DNA of 64,000 nucleotides from NCBI GenBank assembly GCA_003254925.1, contig QANZ01038703.1, forward strand, positions 71,772 through 135,771, read 5' to 3'. This stretch comes from Chamaecrista fasciculata (taxonomy: Eukaryota; Streptophyta; Magnoliopsida; Fabales; Fabaceae). Below, piece after piece: positions 13,268-25,290 of this stretch. Position 1 is the stretch's first letter; the number at the start of each line of letters is the position of its first letter. The position numbers and the translations under genes are program-made. The notes below the pieces were generated by a model. That model was not told the origin of the DNA. It did not search any database and was given only the letters and a program-made list of their open reading frames with translations.

Positions 13268-13764
13268 AAGGGTAAATTATACAAAAGGGTTCTGTGGTTT
13301 GACTCATATTTAGATAGGGTCCCTGTGGTTTAAAAAGTGTCAAATAGGGTCTATGTGGTTTGCTCCGTTAACAGAAAGGGTCATGAGGTATATTTCCGTC
13401 CAAAATTTGACGGAAATTTTGGCTAAAATTCTATTTTAAGACCCTAACTATTAATTTTTATGCATTTGACTCCTTATTTGTATGAGAGAAGGACTTTGAC
13501 ACAAAAAAAAAAGAAAAGTTTCATAGTAATAGTTAGGATCTTAAAATAGTATTTTAGCTAAGATTTCCGTCAAATTTCATACAAATAAGGAGTCAAACGC
13601 ATAAAAATTAATAGTTAGAGTCTTAAAATAGTATATTAGCTAAGATTTCCGTCAAATTTTGGACGAAAATATACCTCAGGACCCTTTTTGTTAACAGAGT
13701 AAACCACAGAGACCCTATCTAAAAATAGGTTAAACCACAATGCCCTTTTATGTAATTTACCCTT
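13268..13764. mobile_element. 497-bp inverted-repeat element
   Basis: The ends are long inverted repeats: left AAGGGTAAATTA followed by AAAAGGG and TGTGGTTTGA, right the complement. The interior contains further repeated units (CCGTCAAATTT, ATTAATAGTTAG). No exact target-site duplication could be set because the flanks are AATT-rich. The class is undecided (Mutator-like is most probable). Confidence 0.65.
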
Positions 13765-14000
13765 AATTAATCTTTTTTTTTAATGATTTTTGTCGATTTG
13801 ATCTTACTACTTCAGCTTTGTTCAAGGGTAATTGGCAAGGATGGCTTGGGTATTTGTCAAAAGAAGATATATGTTGTGTACTTGTGTCATTGTTGTTTCT
13901 TTATAAGGAAATTTCTTTTGAAGTGAGCAATATCAACCTAAAATTATGGCTTCTTACCCTACTTGTCTTTGGTACTATGCTTATGGCTGGGAAACACTTA

Positions 14001-14792
14001 GAGGACGTTTGATACACAGATTATTTTTCCATTCTTGGGAATCACAATCCCATGATTGTGATTCCCAGGAATAAGATTCCCAGGATTATAAGAATGTCTG
14101 TTTAGATGAGTTAAAATAATCCTAGGATTATTTTGCAATATTTCCAGGAATGTTATAATCTTGTGTTTGGTTGAACTTTGATATTCCTGGGAATGTTTAA
14201 TACTTTTACAAATATGCCATTGACTTTTTATTCTCAACTAATAGTTTATCAAATGTAGAAATTCTTCAAAACAATTTATGAGAAAAATACTATATCATAA
14301 AAAAATAATTATATCATAATTAAAATTTTTAAATAACATTAATAGATTCATGAGAAAAATACTATTTTATAACACAATGTCCATAATTCTCAACATAATA
14401 AAATTGTCTAAAAAAGTCTCACTTAAAACATAACTGAAATAATTCTCAAAATAACACGAAAGTAAAATTTCATACTACTTATGAGTAACTAAGAATATGA
14501 CGCACAAGATCTTTTTTCAAACCTGGATCCAAAGTGAAGAAAAAAATAGAGGAAATTAATTAGGGTAATAAAGTCATTTTGGATGGGAAAAAATAATCCC
14601 ATGTGATGGGATTAGACTAATCTCACCCCTAGGCTGAGATTAAAAAATAGCTATTTTAGGAAATTATGCTATTCCTGGAAATACAATATTCCAGGGACTA
14701 ATTTTTCAATCTGCGTACCAAACGTGGGATTACTCTAGTCCGGAGATCATAATCTCGGGACTATTTTTCCAATTCGTGTACCAAACGCCTCC
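14001..14792. mobile_element. PIF/Harbinger-like (Tourist) MITE, 792 bp
   Basis: Terminal inverted repeats GAGGACGTTTGATACAC and, at the right, the complement of GGAGGCGTTTGGTACAC are flanked by TTA on both sides (13998-14000, 14793-14795), the 3-bp duplication typical of PIF/Harbinger. Sub-terminal GGGAAT/ATTCCC palindromes are abundant. No transposase. Confidence 0.75.
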
Positions 14793-15256
14793 TTAAAGTG
14801 AGTGAGTTATATATACATCAAATCATGAATTAATATATAACTATTTTATTTTAAATTTGATGTTATTATTGAGTGTTCTGTATTTGTGTAGTTGTGGAGA
14901 AAATGGGTGCACTTCCTAATTCATAGTATTCAACAAGCAATTTGTAGGATTGAGGGGAATTAAGGTGTGGTTGTGGTCATCAGTACTGTTGATTCCGAAA
15001 AGCTAGAAATTGATAAAGGAAGTGATGATTCCAAGTGTGTTCAAATCACAACATCTCAGGGATTCCTCTTCCTAGTCATCCAATATTCCAATGTTATATA
15101 TATAATTAATTTTATTCATTTATTTATAATTAATTAATTATATTGAAACTAATTTCATTATTATTGGATGTTAGAATCGATAAACTGATAAATCAAATAG
15201 TATTATACAAATATTGTATTTTAAGATTACAATGGTTCAAAATGTTAATGAAAGTT

Positions 15257-16854
15257 TGTTGGGATAAGTTTTGTTTAAGTGTATATTAATTTAATTAAGC
15301 GTTGAAACATAAAATATTCATTTAATGTTGAGATAAAATTTGTTTAATTAATTATTATATTGTTTTAATTCACTTTTTGTGTTTTGATAATTGTAAAAAA
15401 TTCTTAGTTATAAATAATTAAAATATTGATTAATCTCGGAATATTGCTCTAAGTATTATAGTTTAGTTGAGAGATCATGATTTAGTAAAATCAGAATTTT
15501 ATTAAGTATGAAATCAGTGATTATGTGTTAATCCATCTAAAGAAGGAAATAAATCTCAGAGTTATTCCTATTCCTTAATTATCGCTATGATTAAACGAAC
15601 TGCTTAGGAAAGTTTCTAATTTTGCGCTGAACATTATATTCTAATTAAAACAAGTGGTGAACTTGCTCCATATCATTAACTATGTGTTATGTACATTGAG
15701 AAAACCATAAGCTGACCGTTGAAGCTTTTATTATTTGCTAAATCTATATTTAGAAAGAATTATGCTAATTGCTCTTAATCCGCAGGTCAAGGAACTCTTA
15801 CAAGGAAAGTTTTTTATTTTGACCCTGCTGATCAATGCTCAACGACTATATTTCATAAAGGCTAGATGAGCAACCTGGGAATGCCGTTAAGACTTTGAAG
15901 AAGGCTAAGACAAATCGAATTTCTTGAAGATACTACTGTTCCTAGCCGTTGGAGTATTCAAGTCTGTAGAAACATTCCTTAAGAAGCTGCTGAGCTGCTC
16001 TACTATAAAAGCTGAAGAATTCAAAAGTTCAGAAGGCTAATTTCGCTGAAAAGAATATCTTTGTGAAGCTGCTAAGTGTTATCTCTTTGTGAGAACCCTT
16101 TATGGGATTGAGTCTTTGTGACATTCACCTTTGTGTGTGAACCTATCTCTTTGTGAGAGAACTCCTTCTACATACTTCTTGAAACTGTCTGATCGTTCGT
16201 ATACCTGCTAGTGGTAATAGGTTGCCTACCCTCGGTTGTTGTGAAACCTAAAGTGGTTATCCGTGAGTGGTTGCACTGTAAGAGGAGTTGTTGTGAGGAA
16301 CCTTATTGTTACCCGTGAGGACTTGTGGTTTGGGAAACTGTAAAAGTGTGAAACCTAGTGGTGATCTGTGAGTGGTTGAGTGCCAATTGTAATTTGGTTA
16401 GTTTGCCCATCAATAATATAAAATCCCTTACTTTTTGTTTGGGAACTGGAAGTAGGCTTAAGAGAAAATCTTTTGTTGAGGACTAGTATCTTATTCTGAA
16501 CCAATATAAATCTTTTGTGTCATTATTCCTTATCCTTACTCCTTTATTTTCCGCATTTATCTTTTGAGTTAAGGATTATTTTTCTTTCATTAGCAATATG
16601 TTTGAATATCTGATCTGCTTAAGTAGTTGTTTATTTGAGTATCTCTGTGCTCTTAAGTTTATCTGTTATTGCTAAAGATCTTTGTTCTGAAAGAAACTGT
16701 TTGAAGGAATTGTTCTGAAGAATTTATATTAGAGGGATTGTTTTGAGAACATGTTTTCAGGAACTTTGTTAAAACTCGTTTTTAACTTAGAAAAAGTTTT
16801 TAAATACCAATTCACCCCCTCTTGGTATATTTTCCTTGTTCATCCTAATTAACA
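15257..16854 (+). mobile_element. Solo LTR, probably Ty1/copia type, 1.6 kb
   Basis: Begins TGTTGGGATA and ends TAATTAACA, with the exact 5-bp direct repeat AAGTT at 15252-15256 and 16855-16859. Near its 3' end is the CAATTCACCCCCTCTTGGT stretch seen at the end of many plant copia LTRs. A TATAAAA box at 16005-16011 could be the LTR promoter. Inside are imperfectly repeated units (CTCTTTGTGAGA twice; GTGAAACCTA with GAGTGGTTG twice). No gag-pol remains on either side, so recombination between two LTRs removed the interior. Confidence 0.85.
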
Positions 16855-16859
16855 AAGTT

Positions 16860-17559
16860 TATTTTGAAACAATTTTGATTTTTTATAAACAATTTAAAAA
16901 ATTGTTTATAATGAAGGAAACAGTGTTTCCTTTGTTAGATTGAGACAGTTTAAAAACGACTAAAGTTTACCATGGAATACTTTAAAATTGTTGCACAAAG
17001 CCACAAACCATATAAAGAATTACCTATAGTGATTTTTTTAAAAAGGTGTTGCATTTTCTTAACAATTTGGTCAATGTGTACTTTTCGTCTTATAATTTTT
17101 TCTTAGGTCTCACTTTGGTTGTAGAATTGGTCCCATATTTTTGTAAAAAGTTATGTCGTCAGTCCTACCTAACCCAAAGATATGGGACTAATTCTGCACC
17201 TGACCCAAAGATATGAGAGCAATTCTGCAACATGACCAAAAGATATGAGATCAAAAGTGCAACACATACAGGACAAAATCTGCTACTTGAGCAAACGATA
17301 TGGAACCAAAAGTACAACAACAAAAAGTTGTTAGACCAAATTGAGACCTAAGCAAAAGTTATGGATCAAAAGTGTATTTTGGCCTAATAATTTTAAAATT
17401 TTTGCAACACTTGAGAGCTTCAATTTCAATTAAGTTGAAATTTCATTGGTTAGGTTCAAAAGTAAAAAAGATAAATCCATGTACTTTTGGTCTCACATCT
17501 TTTGATCAAATTGCAGAATCGATTTTTTATCTTTGAAAAAAGTTTTATTGTCAGTCCCA
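16860..17559. repeat. Decayed GGACC-type repeats
   Basis: Contains short units of the type AAAGATATGAGA, GACCAAAAG and TTATGGGACC in both orientations, the internal sequence of the inverted-repeat elements at 11535 and 18187. No gene seen. Confidence 0.5.
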
Positions 17560-18015
17560 TTTGACCTAAAGATTTGAGACTAATTCTACACCTGACCTAC
17601 AGATATAGGATCAAAAGTGTAATACAGGACCAAATCTGCAACTTGAACAAAAGATATGAGGCTAAATTAAGACCTCATTAAAAGTTATGAGACCAAGTTA
17701 ATTTCTGAGTTGCTGGATCATGAAAAGGATTTGAGCACAACAATTTCTTGCTAATATATATTCAACTTCAACTATAGATAGAGCAACTGATGTTCGTTTC
17801 TTCTTATAATTATCAAAAATTTAACATGTTTTCTTTTTTAATTTTATCAAACAGGAATTTTAAAGTATCCTGTTTTTCACAATAATCCATCAATTAGTTA
17901 TTCTTCCACTTTCCCTCTTGATGATAGATATTTTGAAATTATAGAGATAGAAATGAAAAAATTATTAAAAAAATAAATTGAATTGATGAAAATTTTGTTA
18001 AATGATAGTTGTTTA
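17560..18015. repeat. Direct repeat copy 2 (partner at 12514-12905)
   Basis: Same order of sequence as copy 1, with an extra segment of about 60 bases near 17760-17825. The interval between the copies holds the Harbinger-like MITE and the solo LTR. Confidence 0.65.
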
Positions 18016-18186
18016 ACAAATAATGATATTTAAAATGGAGTTCATACATGGGGTTTCTTTCAAAAAACTTTTTTACTACTCAAAGTACATGTAGTTATAA
18101 CTATAATTGTTTAAATAAATTTATACAAATAACTTTTTAATTATAAATACTATAAAAATTAAAATATTTATCTATTATAATTATTA

Positions 18187-19084
18187 GGCCAAAGTGCAAA
18201 TTTGGTCCTGTAACTTTGCTCCAGTTCCCAAATCAGTCCTATAACTTTTTTTGACTCGTATTTGGACCTGTATCTTTGCTCCAGGTCCCAAATCGCAAAA
18301 AATTTAAAACCCACCGGAAAACGTATGGAAATCGCCGAGAAACTCAAAAACTCATTCAAAAACCCCAATTCTCACTAAAATCTTTCTCAAATAATCGCCC
18401 TCAAATGCTTTAAGAAAGAATTTTCAAAAATCCACACTTTTGAGGAGGGAGGTGATAGAAGATTCCCTTACATTTGGTGATTCCTAGAGAGAAGTTCTAA
18501 AATCCCTTACATTTCTTCCATCACCTCCCTCCTCAAAAGTTTGGATTTTCGAAAATTCTTTTTTAATGCATTTGAGGGTGATTGTTTGAGTGAGATTTCA
18601 GTGAAAATTGAGGTTTTTGGATGACTTCTTGAGTTTCTCGGCGATTTCTATACATTTTCCGGCGAGTTTGGGGCATTTTCCGGTGGGTTTTAAATTTTTT
18701 GCGTTTTCAGTTTTGGGCCCTCTGTCATTTGCTTTAATTTGTGTTGTTTTTATATTTCTATTCCATTTCATGAAGAATTCATGATTAGGGACCAAGATAT
18801 AAGGTTTGACAATCTTCTAGGATGCTCTTTCACTATCATTTTTATAGTCAGGGACTAAAGTGAAAGAGATTTGAAGTTTTCAGGACTAAATTGTAATTTA
18901 AAATAGATGGAGGACTAATGGCAGGAGGTTTTCAAAATATATGAGACCAAAACTGAGACAAAAAAGATATAGGACTGATTTGGGACCTAGAGGAAAAATA
19001 CAAGACCAAATTCGAGACAAAAAAAGTTATAAGATTGATTTGGGAACTGCAGCAAAGTTACAGGATTAAATTCGCACTTTGGCC
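18187..19084. mobile_element. 898-bp Mutator-like inverted-repeat element
   Basis: Ends GGCCAAAGTGCAAATTTGG and the complement at the right; similarity between the arms continues for a long way inward. Exact 9-bp direct repeats TAATTATTA flank it at 18178-18186 and 19085-19093. The centre contains a second fold-back around 18410-18550. No credible ORF. Confidence 0.8.
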
Positions 19085-19093
19085 TAATTATTA

Positions 19094-19780
19094 TATCTTT
19101 ATTTAAACAATTTTATACCTAAGTACTATTTACAAATAAATTAAAATTAAATGAAAAGCACTCTAACTATTAAGAAATATAAAATTAGTCTAAAAACTAT
19201 AAAGAATATACATATAAAATTGTTCCTATAGATTTAATTTTACATGTCACAAATTTTGTTATAAAAACTATTTTGTAGGTTCGATAAAAGAAAAAAATTA
19301 TACGTATTTCCTGGCATTTAACATACGTTGTATCCATAAGAAATAATAACTATTCTTCCAATTTATATATGTAAAAACAAATTAAAAGGCTTGTACATTA
19401 CAAAAGTAGATATTTATTGATGTCAACTGAGATAATTAAATTTAAAAATAGTTAAATCAATTTTTTGCAAAACTAGTCTACTGGTGGTCAAGTTTTCTCA
19501 AATTTAAGAAAATAAATAGATTATTTGATAAAAATAATTTTATTTTTAAAAGTTTTCAAACTTTTTAAAATATTTATGATGTTATCCTGACGTTTTTGAA
19601 AAATTTAGCATGACGCTGTCCTAGCATTTTCGAACTTGAATCGTCATCATCTCAGATGTGAGATCATTTGTCCTTTCTGCGAGATGTCAGGATGACTATG
19701 TGTCTCATACGTTCCTCAGCTGTTGTTTTGCTAGAGTGATCTAGTTTGGGTTACCTATCTCCATCAGGTCAACTTCAGGT
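19094..19780. other. AT-rich intergenic DNA
   Basis: No gene or clear repeat boundary seen. Confidence 0.4.
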
Positions 19781-20185
19781 GGTCAGGTGTTCCAGAGGTG
19801 GTTCTACAGTTGGATTAAGAGGTGGAAGAGAAACTCATCCCATTACTATGAGGCTTGGTTAACCATTCGTATGACGCTAAATGTTATTTGGAAGCTTCAT
19901 AATGAGAGGGTTTGGAAGTGTGCCAGAGTGTCGCCAATTGCAGCTATCAGGATCATTAACTCTTCTGTCTCTTACTATTTTACTATGTTTAGTTGTAATC
20001 CTTCTAATTCTAAATCTTTTATGATGAGGTTGGAGACCCAATGGCTAGTTGCTTCATCAAGTACGAACAGAAACAAAGTTATTCGTGAGCCCACGTTAGT
20101 GGGTAATTGGTGTAACTTGCCCCCGTGTCTTTAACTTCTCTTTTTAGCGTTTTCTTATATTGTCATCATTTTTCATATTATCAAA
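19781..20185 (+). pseudogene. LINE fragment (region between reverse transcriptase and RNase H)
   Basis: The frame to the stop at 20132-20134 contains an FQRWFYSWIKRW segment and AWLTIRMTLNVIWKLHNERVWK, which match the linker after the zf-RVT domain of plant LINEs (W...WHIWKERN.R type). Only this part survives and no catalytic residue is present. The 3' side ends in a short A-rich run near 20185. The boundaries are approximate. Confidence 0.6.
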
Positions 20186-20345
20186 AAAAATTATATATTA
20201 TATTATATATGTAAAAGTTGTAACAAATTACACTATTCATAAGTCGCTTTTATTATTATCCATGCAGTAAATGATACATATCTTCTGGTCGGTCGGGTGG
20301 TTGAGTCATGGGATTTTTGTTTCTTCTTTTTGGATTATTAGTAAT

Positions 20346-23047
20346 TGTCACGACCCCCTAACGGAATCCGTGACCACCACGGACCACAAGGAGAAACCCT
20401 ATGGACCATAAGCCTGATACATGCCTCCGTGTCATAAATTTACAAATTTTACTTCTACATTAATTTATAATTCATTACTCGTAATTACAACCTTTCGCAA
20501 AATAAACTTAACATTTCCCTATCTGTAGTTCTAATGGAGCAACACCAAAGTCAGGTACCTAAGACAATGAGTCAAGTAATCACATCAAAATATTCACACG
20601 AACAAATATGCAAAATTCCAAGAAGTGTCGTTCGATCTAGACGACCCTAGAAGATAATCCTTGCAACCTAAAACTAAAAATGGTTAACAGCGGGGTGAGT
20701 CAAGAGACTCAGTGAGTAATCCAACCTATTCTAGTCGTGAAGGGCAAGATATCTCCACTAGTTTGGAAATAATAGTGGATGCATATAAAACGTTCATATT
20801 TCAAGTACATATAAACGAATCAAACATCACTCGTAAGCTTCCCTTTGATAGTCAGATATCACAGTATATCCCAATCACATAATACCAATCATAACTCAAA
20901 TGCATATAAATGAATCAAATATCTTTATCATCTCTTCTCATAATCAAGGACATCATATAGTCAAATCTCACAATACAAATCATAATCCAAATGATCATAT
21001 AAATCACGTTAGGGGTGTACACGGGCCGGGTTTCTGGTCGGCCCGAGACCTAGGCCGGGCCAATTTTTCTTTTTTTTTTTTTACAAATTTTTTTAATTCA
21101 TTCTATATATATTTTAACTTGTATAAATTGGTAAAACAATTAATTTTGGATCAATTTAATGATGTTTTTATTAATAAAGATATTTAATTTGACTTAAATT
21201 GTTAAAAAAATGTTGATTTAATTAAGATTAAATATATATTTTATGTATATTTTTAATATACAATTGATAAAAATAATAATAACATGTATTTCTTAGAATT
21301 ATTCAATGTTGTTATATCGCTCTCGTTTGTTGATGACTCAAATTGAGTAAAGAAAAAACTCATCAAATTTAACACGCAACTCTAATTTCATTGCGTTTGC
21401 GTTTTCATTTAAAACGAGAAAGATATGACCATATTCAATAGTTATGGATCAAATATGAAACTTTTAAAAAGTATTAAAGACTAAAATAGAACAAAAAAAA
21501 ATATTAAGAACCAATAAACATAAGTGACCAATATAAAATTTTGGCCAAAAAAATATGTCGCCCCCCTCCCCCCAACCGAAAATCCTGGCTCCGCCCCTGG
21601 CTGCATATATGGCACATGACACATCCCGTAAAGCTGTAAGTGACCTAGGATCCTACCATTAAAGAAAGAACCAACGTCTCATTCAGCCAACCAAAAATAT
21701 TCCTCAGTTAATAGCAAATCTCATTCCATAATCAAAGTACAAATAAAAAATTTATCTCAGACATATCAAATCTTAAATGAATTCTTTGAAATATATTTGT
21801 ATTCGTCAAATCTTTAACCTTGCCAAAAGTATGCACAAACATGTCACATAAGCATGATAAAACAGGTTATAGAATAAAGAGGATACTCACTTGAAAGTCA
21901 TGCACAATGACCTAAAATCTACTAATCAACTTACTACTTCCAAGATTGAGATAAATGTAGAACACCTAAGTTGATAGCAACATACATTCATTGTATTAGA
22001 ATGCTGGTAACACAAAAGCTTACGAAGTGACATTTTACTTAGGGGTGAGCAAACCAACCCGCCAACCCGCGAGCCCGCAGAAACCAACCCAACCCGCAGC
22101 TATGGGTTGGGTTGGTTCGGGTTCGCGGGTTGGTTTGGGTTCAAAATTCCCAACCCGCAGCAACATATAATTTTTTTTTTATTTTTTAATTTATTTTTTT
22201 ATAAATATTTATATATTTTTATATAAATTNTCATTCTCAAATTTCTACCTATCCTTCATATCAATAACTTAGGTGCTTCATCAAGTATAAGACATCAATT
22301 TAATCTTAGGAGAACTTGGGTTAATATTTGGGAGCTTTGAACAATACTTTATTAATAATCAAGTTTTCAAAAAGATTTGTTATTAACAACTCAACTACAT
22401 CAAAATTGAAAATCCACACCCTCCAACATCAACCATGGTGTAAAAATTCAACCATTACATTTCAAATACAAGATCATAGTTTCAAGATCACCCATAATTT
22501 CAAAGAAACCCATTTAGTTGAAGAAAACTATCAAACTCATACATAGGGACCAATTTGTAACTTTAAAGTTCTACCTCAAAACGTAAAATTTCAAAATACA
22601 CTCTCTAAATTCAAATTGATGATATAGAAATCAATATTATCTTCCACTAAGCTCACCCAAACTAGCAATTTTAAGAAAACTTAAAGATTTCATCAAAATC
22701 CCCAATTAAAGTTTACCATAAACCCTATCGGGTCCCAAAATTCGTGTATGGAGTCAAGCATCAAACCAAGCATTTTGAATGTTTAGAGTATCACAAATTA
22801 TCAGAAAAACACAAGAGAATCAAGGGAAACACCAACAAATTCCATAGATTTTGAAGAGGGAAGCAAAAATGAAAGAATGGAGGAGGAATGTACCAAATGA
22901 CGGAAACGAAGGAGGAGCACGGCGGCCCGAGGTGGCTGGATGCCGGCGGTGGTCGACCGGCGGTCGACAGTCTTGGAGGTGGTGGTGGTATTTATTTTTG
23001 AGTAAATACTTAGTCTAATATCTAATATAATACCTTGGGGTATTACA
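20346..23047 (-). mobile_element. Solo LTR, Ty3/gypsy-like, 2.7 kb, with nested MITE remains
   Basis: Starts TGTCACGACCCCC and ends GGGGTATTACA on the plus strand, with the exact 5-bp direct repeat GTAAT at 20341-20345 and 23048-23052. Read on the minus strand it begins TGTAATACCCC and ends GGTCGTGACA, the arrangement of many plant Ty3/gypsy LTRs; the ACTCACTGAGT motif with a nearby ACTCACCCC is also usual there. Two hAT-like ends (from 21010 and from 22034) and a CAGGGGCGGAG-type end near 21600 are nested inside. No coding domains. Contains a single N at 22230. Confidence 0.75.
21010..21600. mobile_element. Remains of two MITE ends nested in the gypsy-like LTR
   Basis: The left edge begins TAGGGGTGTACACGGGCC, a hAT-type terminus. 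The right edge is the complement of CCAGGGGCGGAGCCAGGATT, a different widespread plant terminus. Neither partner end is visible, so this looks like two truncated insertions or a recombination product. Confidence 0.5.
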
Positions 23048-23083
23048 GTAATTTTGAATGTCTTTTGAAATCTCGCGTTACTG

Positions 23084-23625
23084 TAGGGGTGTTCACGGGC
23101 TGGGTTGGGTTGGGTTTAGTGCGGGTTGGTTCGGGCTCACTAATTTATTTAGCGAGTTGGATTGGGTTGGACTAAAGAAAATAATTGAGTCAACCCAAAC
23201 CAAACAGTGGTGGGTTGGTTTGGGTTGGGTTGGCGAGTTGGCCCATACTAGTTTTTTTATTTTTTATATATTTATTTTATAAAAAAATTGGTCCCTCTAA
23301 ATTTTTTTTTAATTTGGTCCTTCACAATTTGTTTTTTATGAACTAAATTGAGAATAAAAAATTATTAATTGACCAAATTATAAAAATAATATTATTTGAT
23401 ATTAAAATATAATTTTAATTAAATAAAAAATTAATTTTTTTATTTAATATTTTTGTGGTCCGGCGGGTTGGGTTGAGTTGAGCGGGCTCAAAATCTTGAA
23501 ACTCGCAACCCAACCCAAACCACAGCGGGCTCAACTTTTTGAACTCAAACCAACCCGGCAGCCCAACCCAAACTAGTGGGTTGAGTTGGTTTTAGCGGAT
23601 TGGCCCAACCCAATGAATACCCCTA
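23084..23625. mobile_element. hAT-type MITE with GGTTGGGTT-rich ends, 542 bp
   Basis: Terminal repeats TAGGGGTGTTCA and, at the right, TGAATACCCCTA; the arms are runs of GGGTTGG/CCCAACC. The flanking 8-mers CGTTACTG (23076-23083) and CGCTAGCA (23626-23633) are diverged copies of one site, as shown by the empty paralogous site CGATAGCA at 24791-24798. Confidence 0.8.
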
Positions 23626-23790
23626 CGCTAGCATGCAAAAGATTAAAATCTTAAATGTTTTTGGGTTTCTATAATATTTTCTTTTTCCTTTTTAAGGATT
23701 ATTGTTAACTTTCTTTCTGTTTTTGTCAGATCTAAAAAATATCCATTGACATTACTGTGATGTATGTTGCGGATATATATCCTTGTTTTT
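23626..23790. repeat. Segmental duplication copy 1 of the cysteine-rich gene's upstream region
   Basis: From TAGCATGCAAAAG through TATGTTGCGGATATATATCC this matches the second copy at 24788-25175, which leads into the cysteine-rich peptide gene. Copy 1 lacks about 240 bases present in copy 2, and no gene follows it. Confidence 0.75.
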
Positions 23791-24014
23791 TCCAATTCAA
23801 TGGGCTCCTTCTTTTTCTTGTTGTTTAATGAATTAGGGATTATTAAATTAGAAAAAATGGATCTTTTTTTTTCATTTTATTATTATTTTTTAAAACCCTT
23901 TAAAATTATTTATTGTAATTTTGATTTTACAAATTTCTCAAAAGTTTTATTTTTTTGTCTCAACAACCGAATATGATCATATTCATTTCAAATTTGAATG
24001 CTATGAGTTCCAAG

Positions 24015-24363
24015 CTAAGAAGCATGGACACTTCATTTTGAGGGCGTGTCGCCGTGTCGGACACTTGTCAGTGTCGGACACCCGTACGACACCGACACGA
24101 CACATATTCATAAATTTTAAAATATAAATCAATTTTTTGTGACTTTAACATGACATATAAGAGAAAATAATAATAATACATATGACATATATTATGAATA
24201 AAATTTGTAATTTTTAAATTTTTCATTAAAAATTATGAATATTTAATTATTTATATATATAAATATATGGCGTATCGTGTCGCGTAATTTTGAGAGTTTA
24301 GCGTATCGCTGTGTCTGTGTCTGTGTCGTGTCCCGTGCCCGTGTCAGTGTCCATGCTTCCTAG
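24015..24363. mobile_element. GTGTC-type hAT MITE, copy 1 (349 bp)
   Basis: Termini CTAAGAAGCATGGACAC and the complement of CTAGGAAGCATGGACAC, followed inward by clusters of GTGTC/GACAC. Exact 8-bp direct repeat GTTCCAAG at 24007-24014 and 24364-24371. AT-rich centre, no ORF. Confidence 0.9.
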
Positions 24364-24787
24364 GTTCCAAGCTATATAATGTTTTTGACATTGTATAAAA
24401 AAATGATGTTTTTGACAAGGATTTTTATCCTATCAAGGTCGTCAATATACAAGGTCAAATTGTGCTCTGAAAATGAACCGCTCATTTTAAAATCAAACAA
24501 ATAAAGTTGATCTCAGGCCAAATTAAAAAAAAAATGAAATTAATCATATATTTTTCGTTTCAAATCTAACTATACGATGAGTTTAGAACTATATGTTATT
24601 TTTGATAAATTTTTTTTTCTAACTAGTTGAAATATGCAACAAAATTAAATAAAAAACATTCATACAAATTGCCGATCCTTATCTTTCACTTTTATAATAT
24701 AACAACTAACAAAATTAATTATTATATCAAGCAAGACTTATATTTCATTTCTCTACTTCATTATTAATTTATTGATATTTCAAAATC

Positions 24788-25175
24788 TCGCGATAGCATG
24801 TAAAAGGTTAAAAATCTTGAATGTTTTTGAAATTCCCTAATGTTTTCTTTTTAATTTTTAAGGATTATTGTCAACTTTCTTCCTATTTCTGTCATATAAA
24901 AATATCCATCATTAACATTATTGTTGTCACTTAATGGTTATTTATAGTTGAAATATGATTTTTATTATTTGAGATGTGGTATATATAATGTTATGATTAT
25001 TAATTTAAGGAAGAGAAATATCAATTTATATTATTTTTTTAATAAAAAATGCCAGCTTCCAAAAAATTTCTATAAAAATCAATGCAATTTAGTTATGCAG
25101 ATGTGGGGATATCTGAAAAATTAATTTAGCTTTTCTTTTTCTTCATTTGATGTATGTTGCAGATATATATCCAAT
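24788..25175. repeat. Segmental duplication copy 2, upstream of the cysteine-rich gene
   Basis: Paralogue of 23626-23790 without the MITE. It ends about 115 bases before the start codon of the cysteine-rich gene, so the promoter-proximal region of this gene once existed in two copies. Confidence 0.75.
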
Positions 25176-25290
25176 AAATTAAATGTGCCAAAATGAGAAA
25201 GAAAATGTCAGCCTCAATATATATATATATATGTCATGAAAAGTGAAAACTATTTTATTATCAACAAACATAATAACATAATTACACATC

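Noticed and set aside
21079-21187. Small plus-strand frame (20900-21187) as a gene
   Set aside because: It runs from LTR sequence into a hAT-like MITE end and a poly(T) tract; no conserved features.
22034-22230. Complete hAT MITE starting TAGGGGTGAGCAAACC
   Set aside because: Only the left end is visible and the sequence runs into an N; no right terminus was found.
24040-24090. CRISPR-like array of GTGTC/GACAC units
   Set aside because: Units are short, irregular and part of MITE ends in a plant genome; no spacers.
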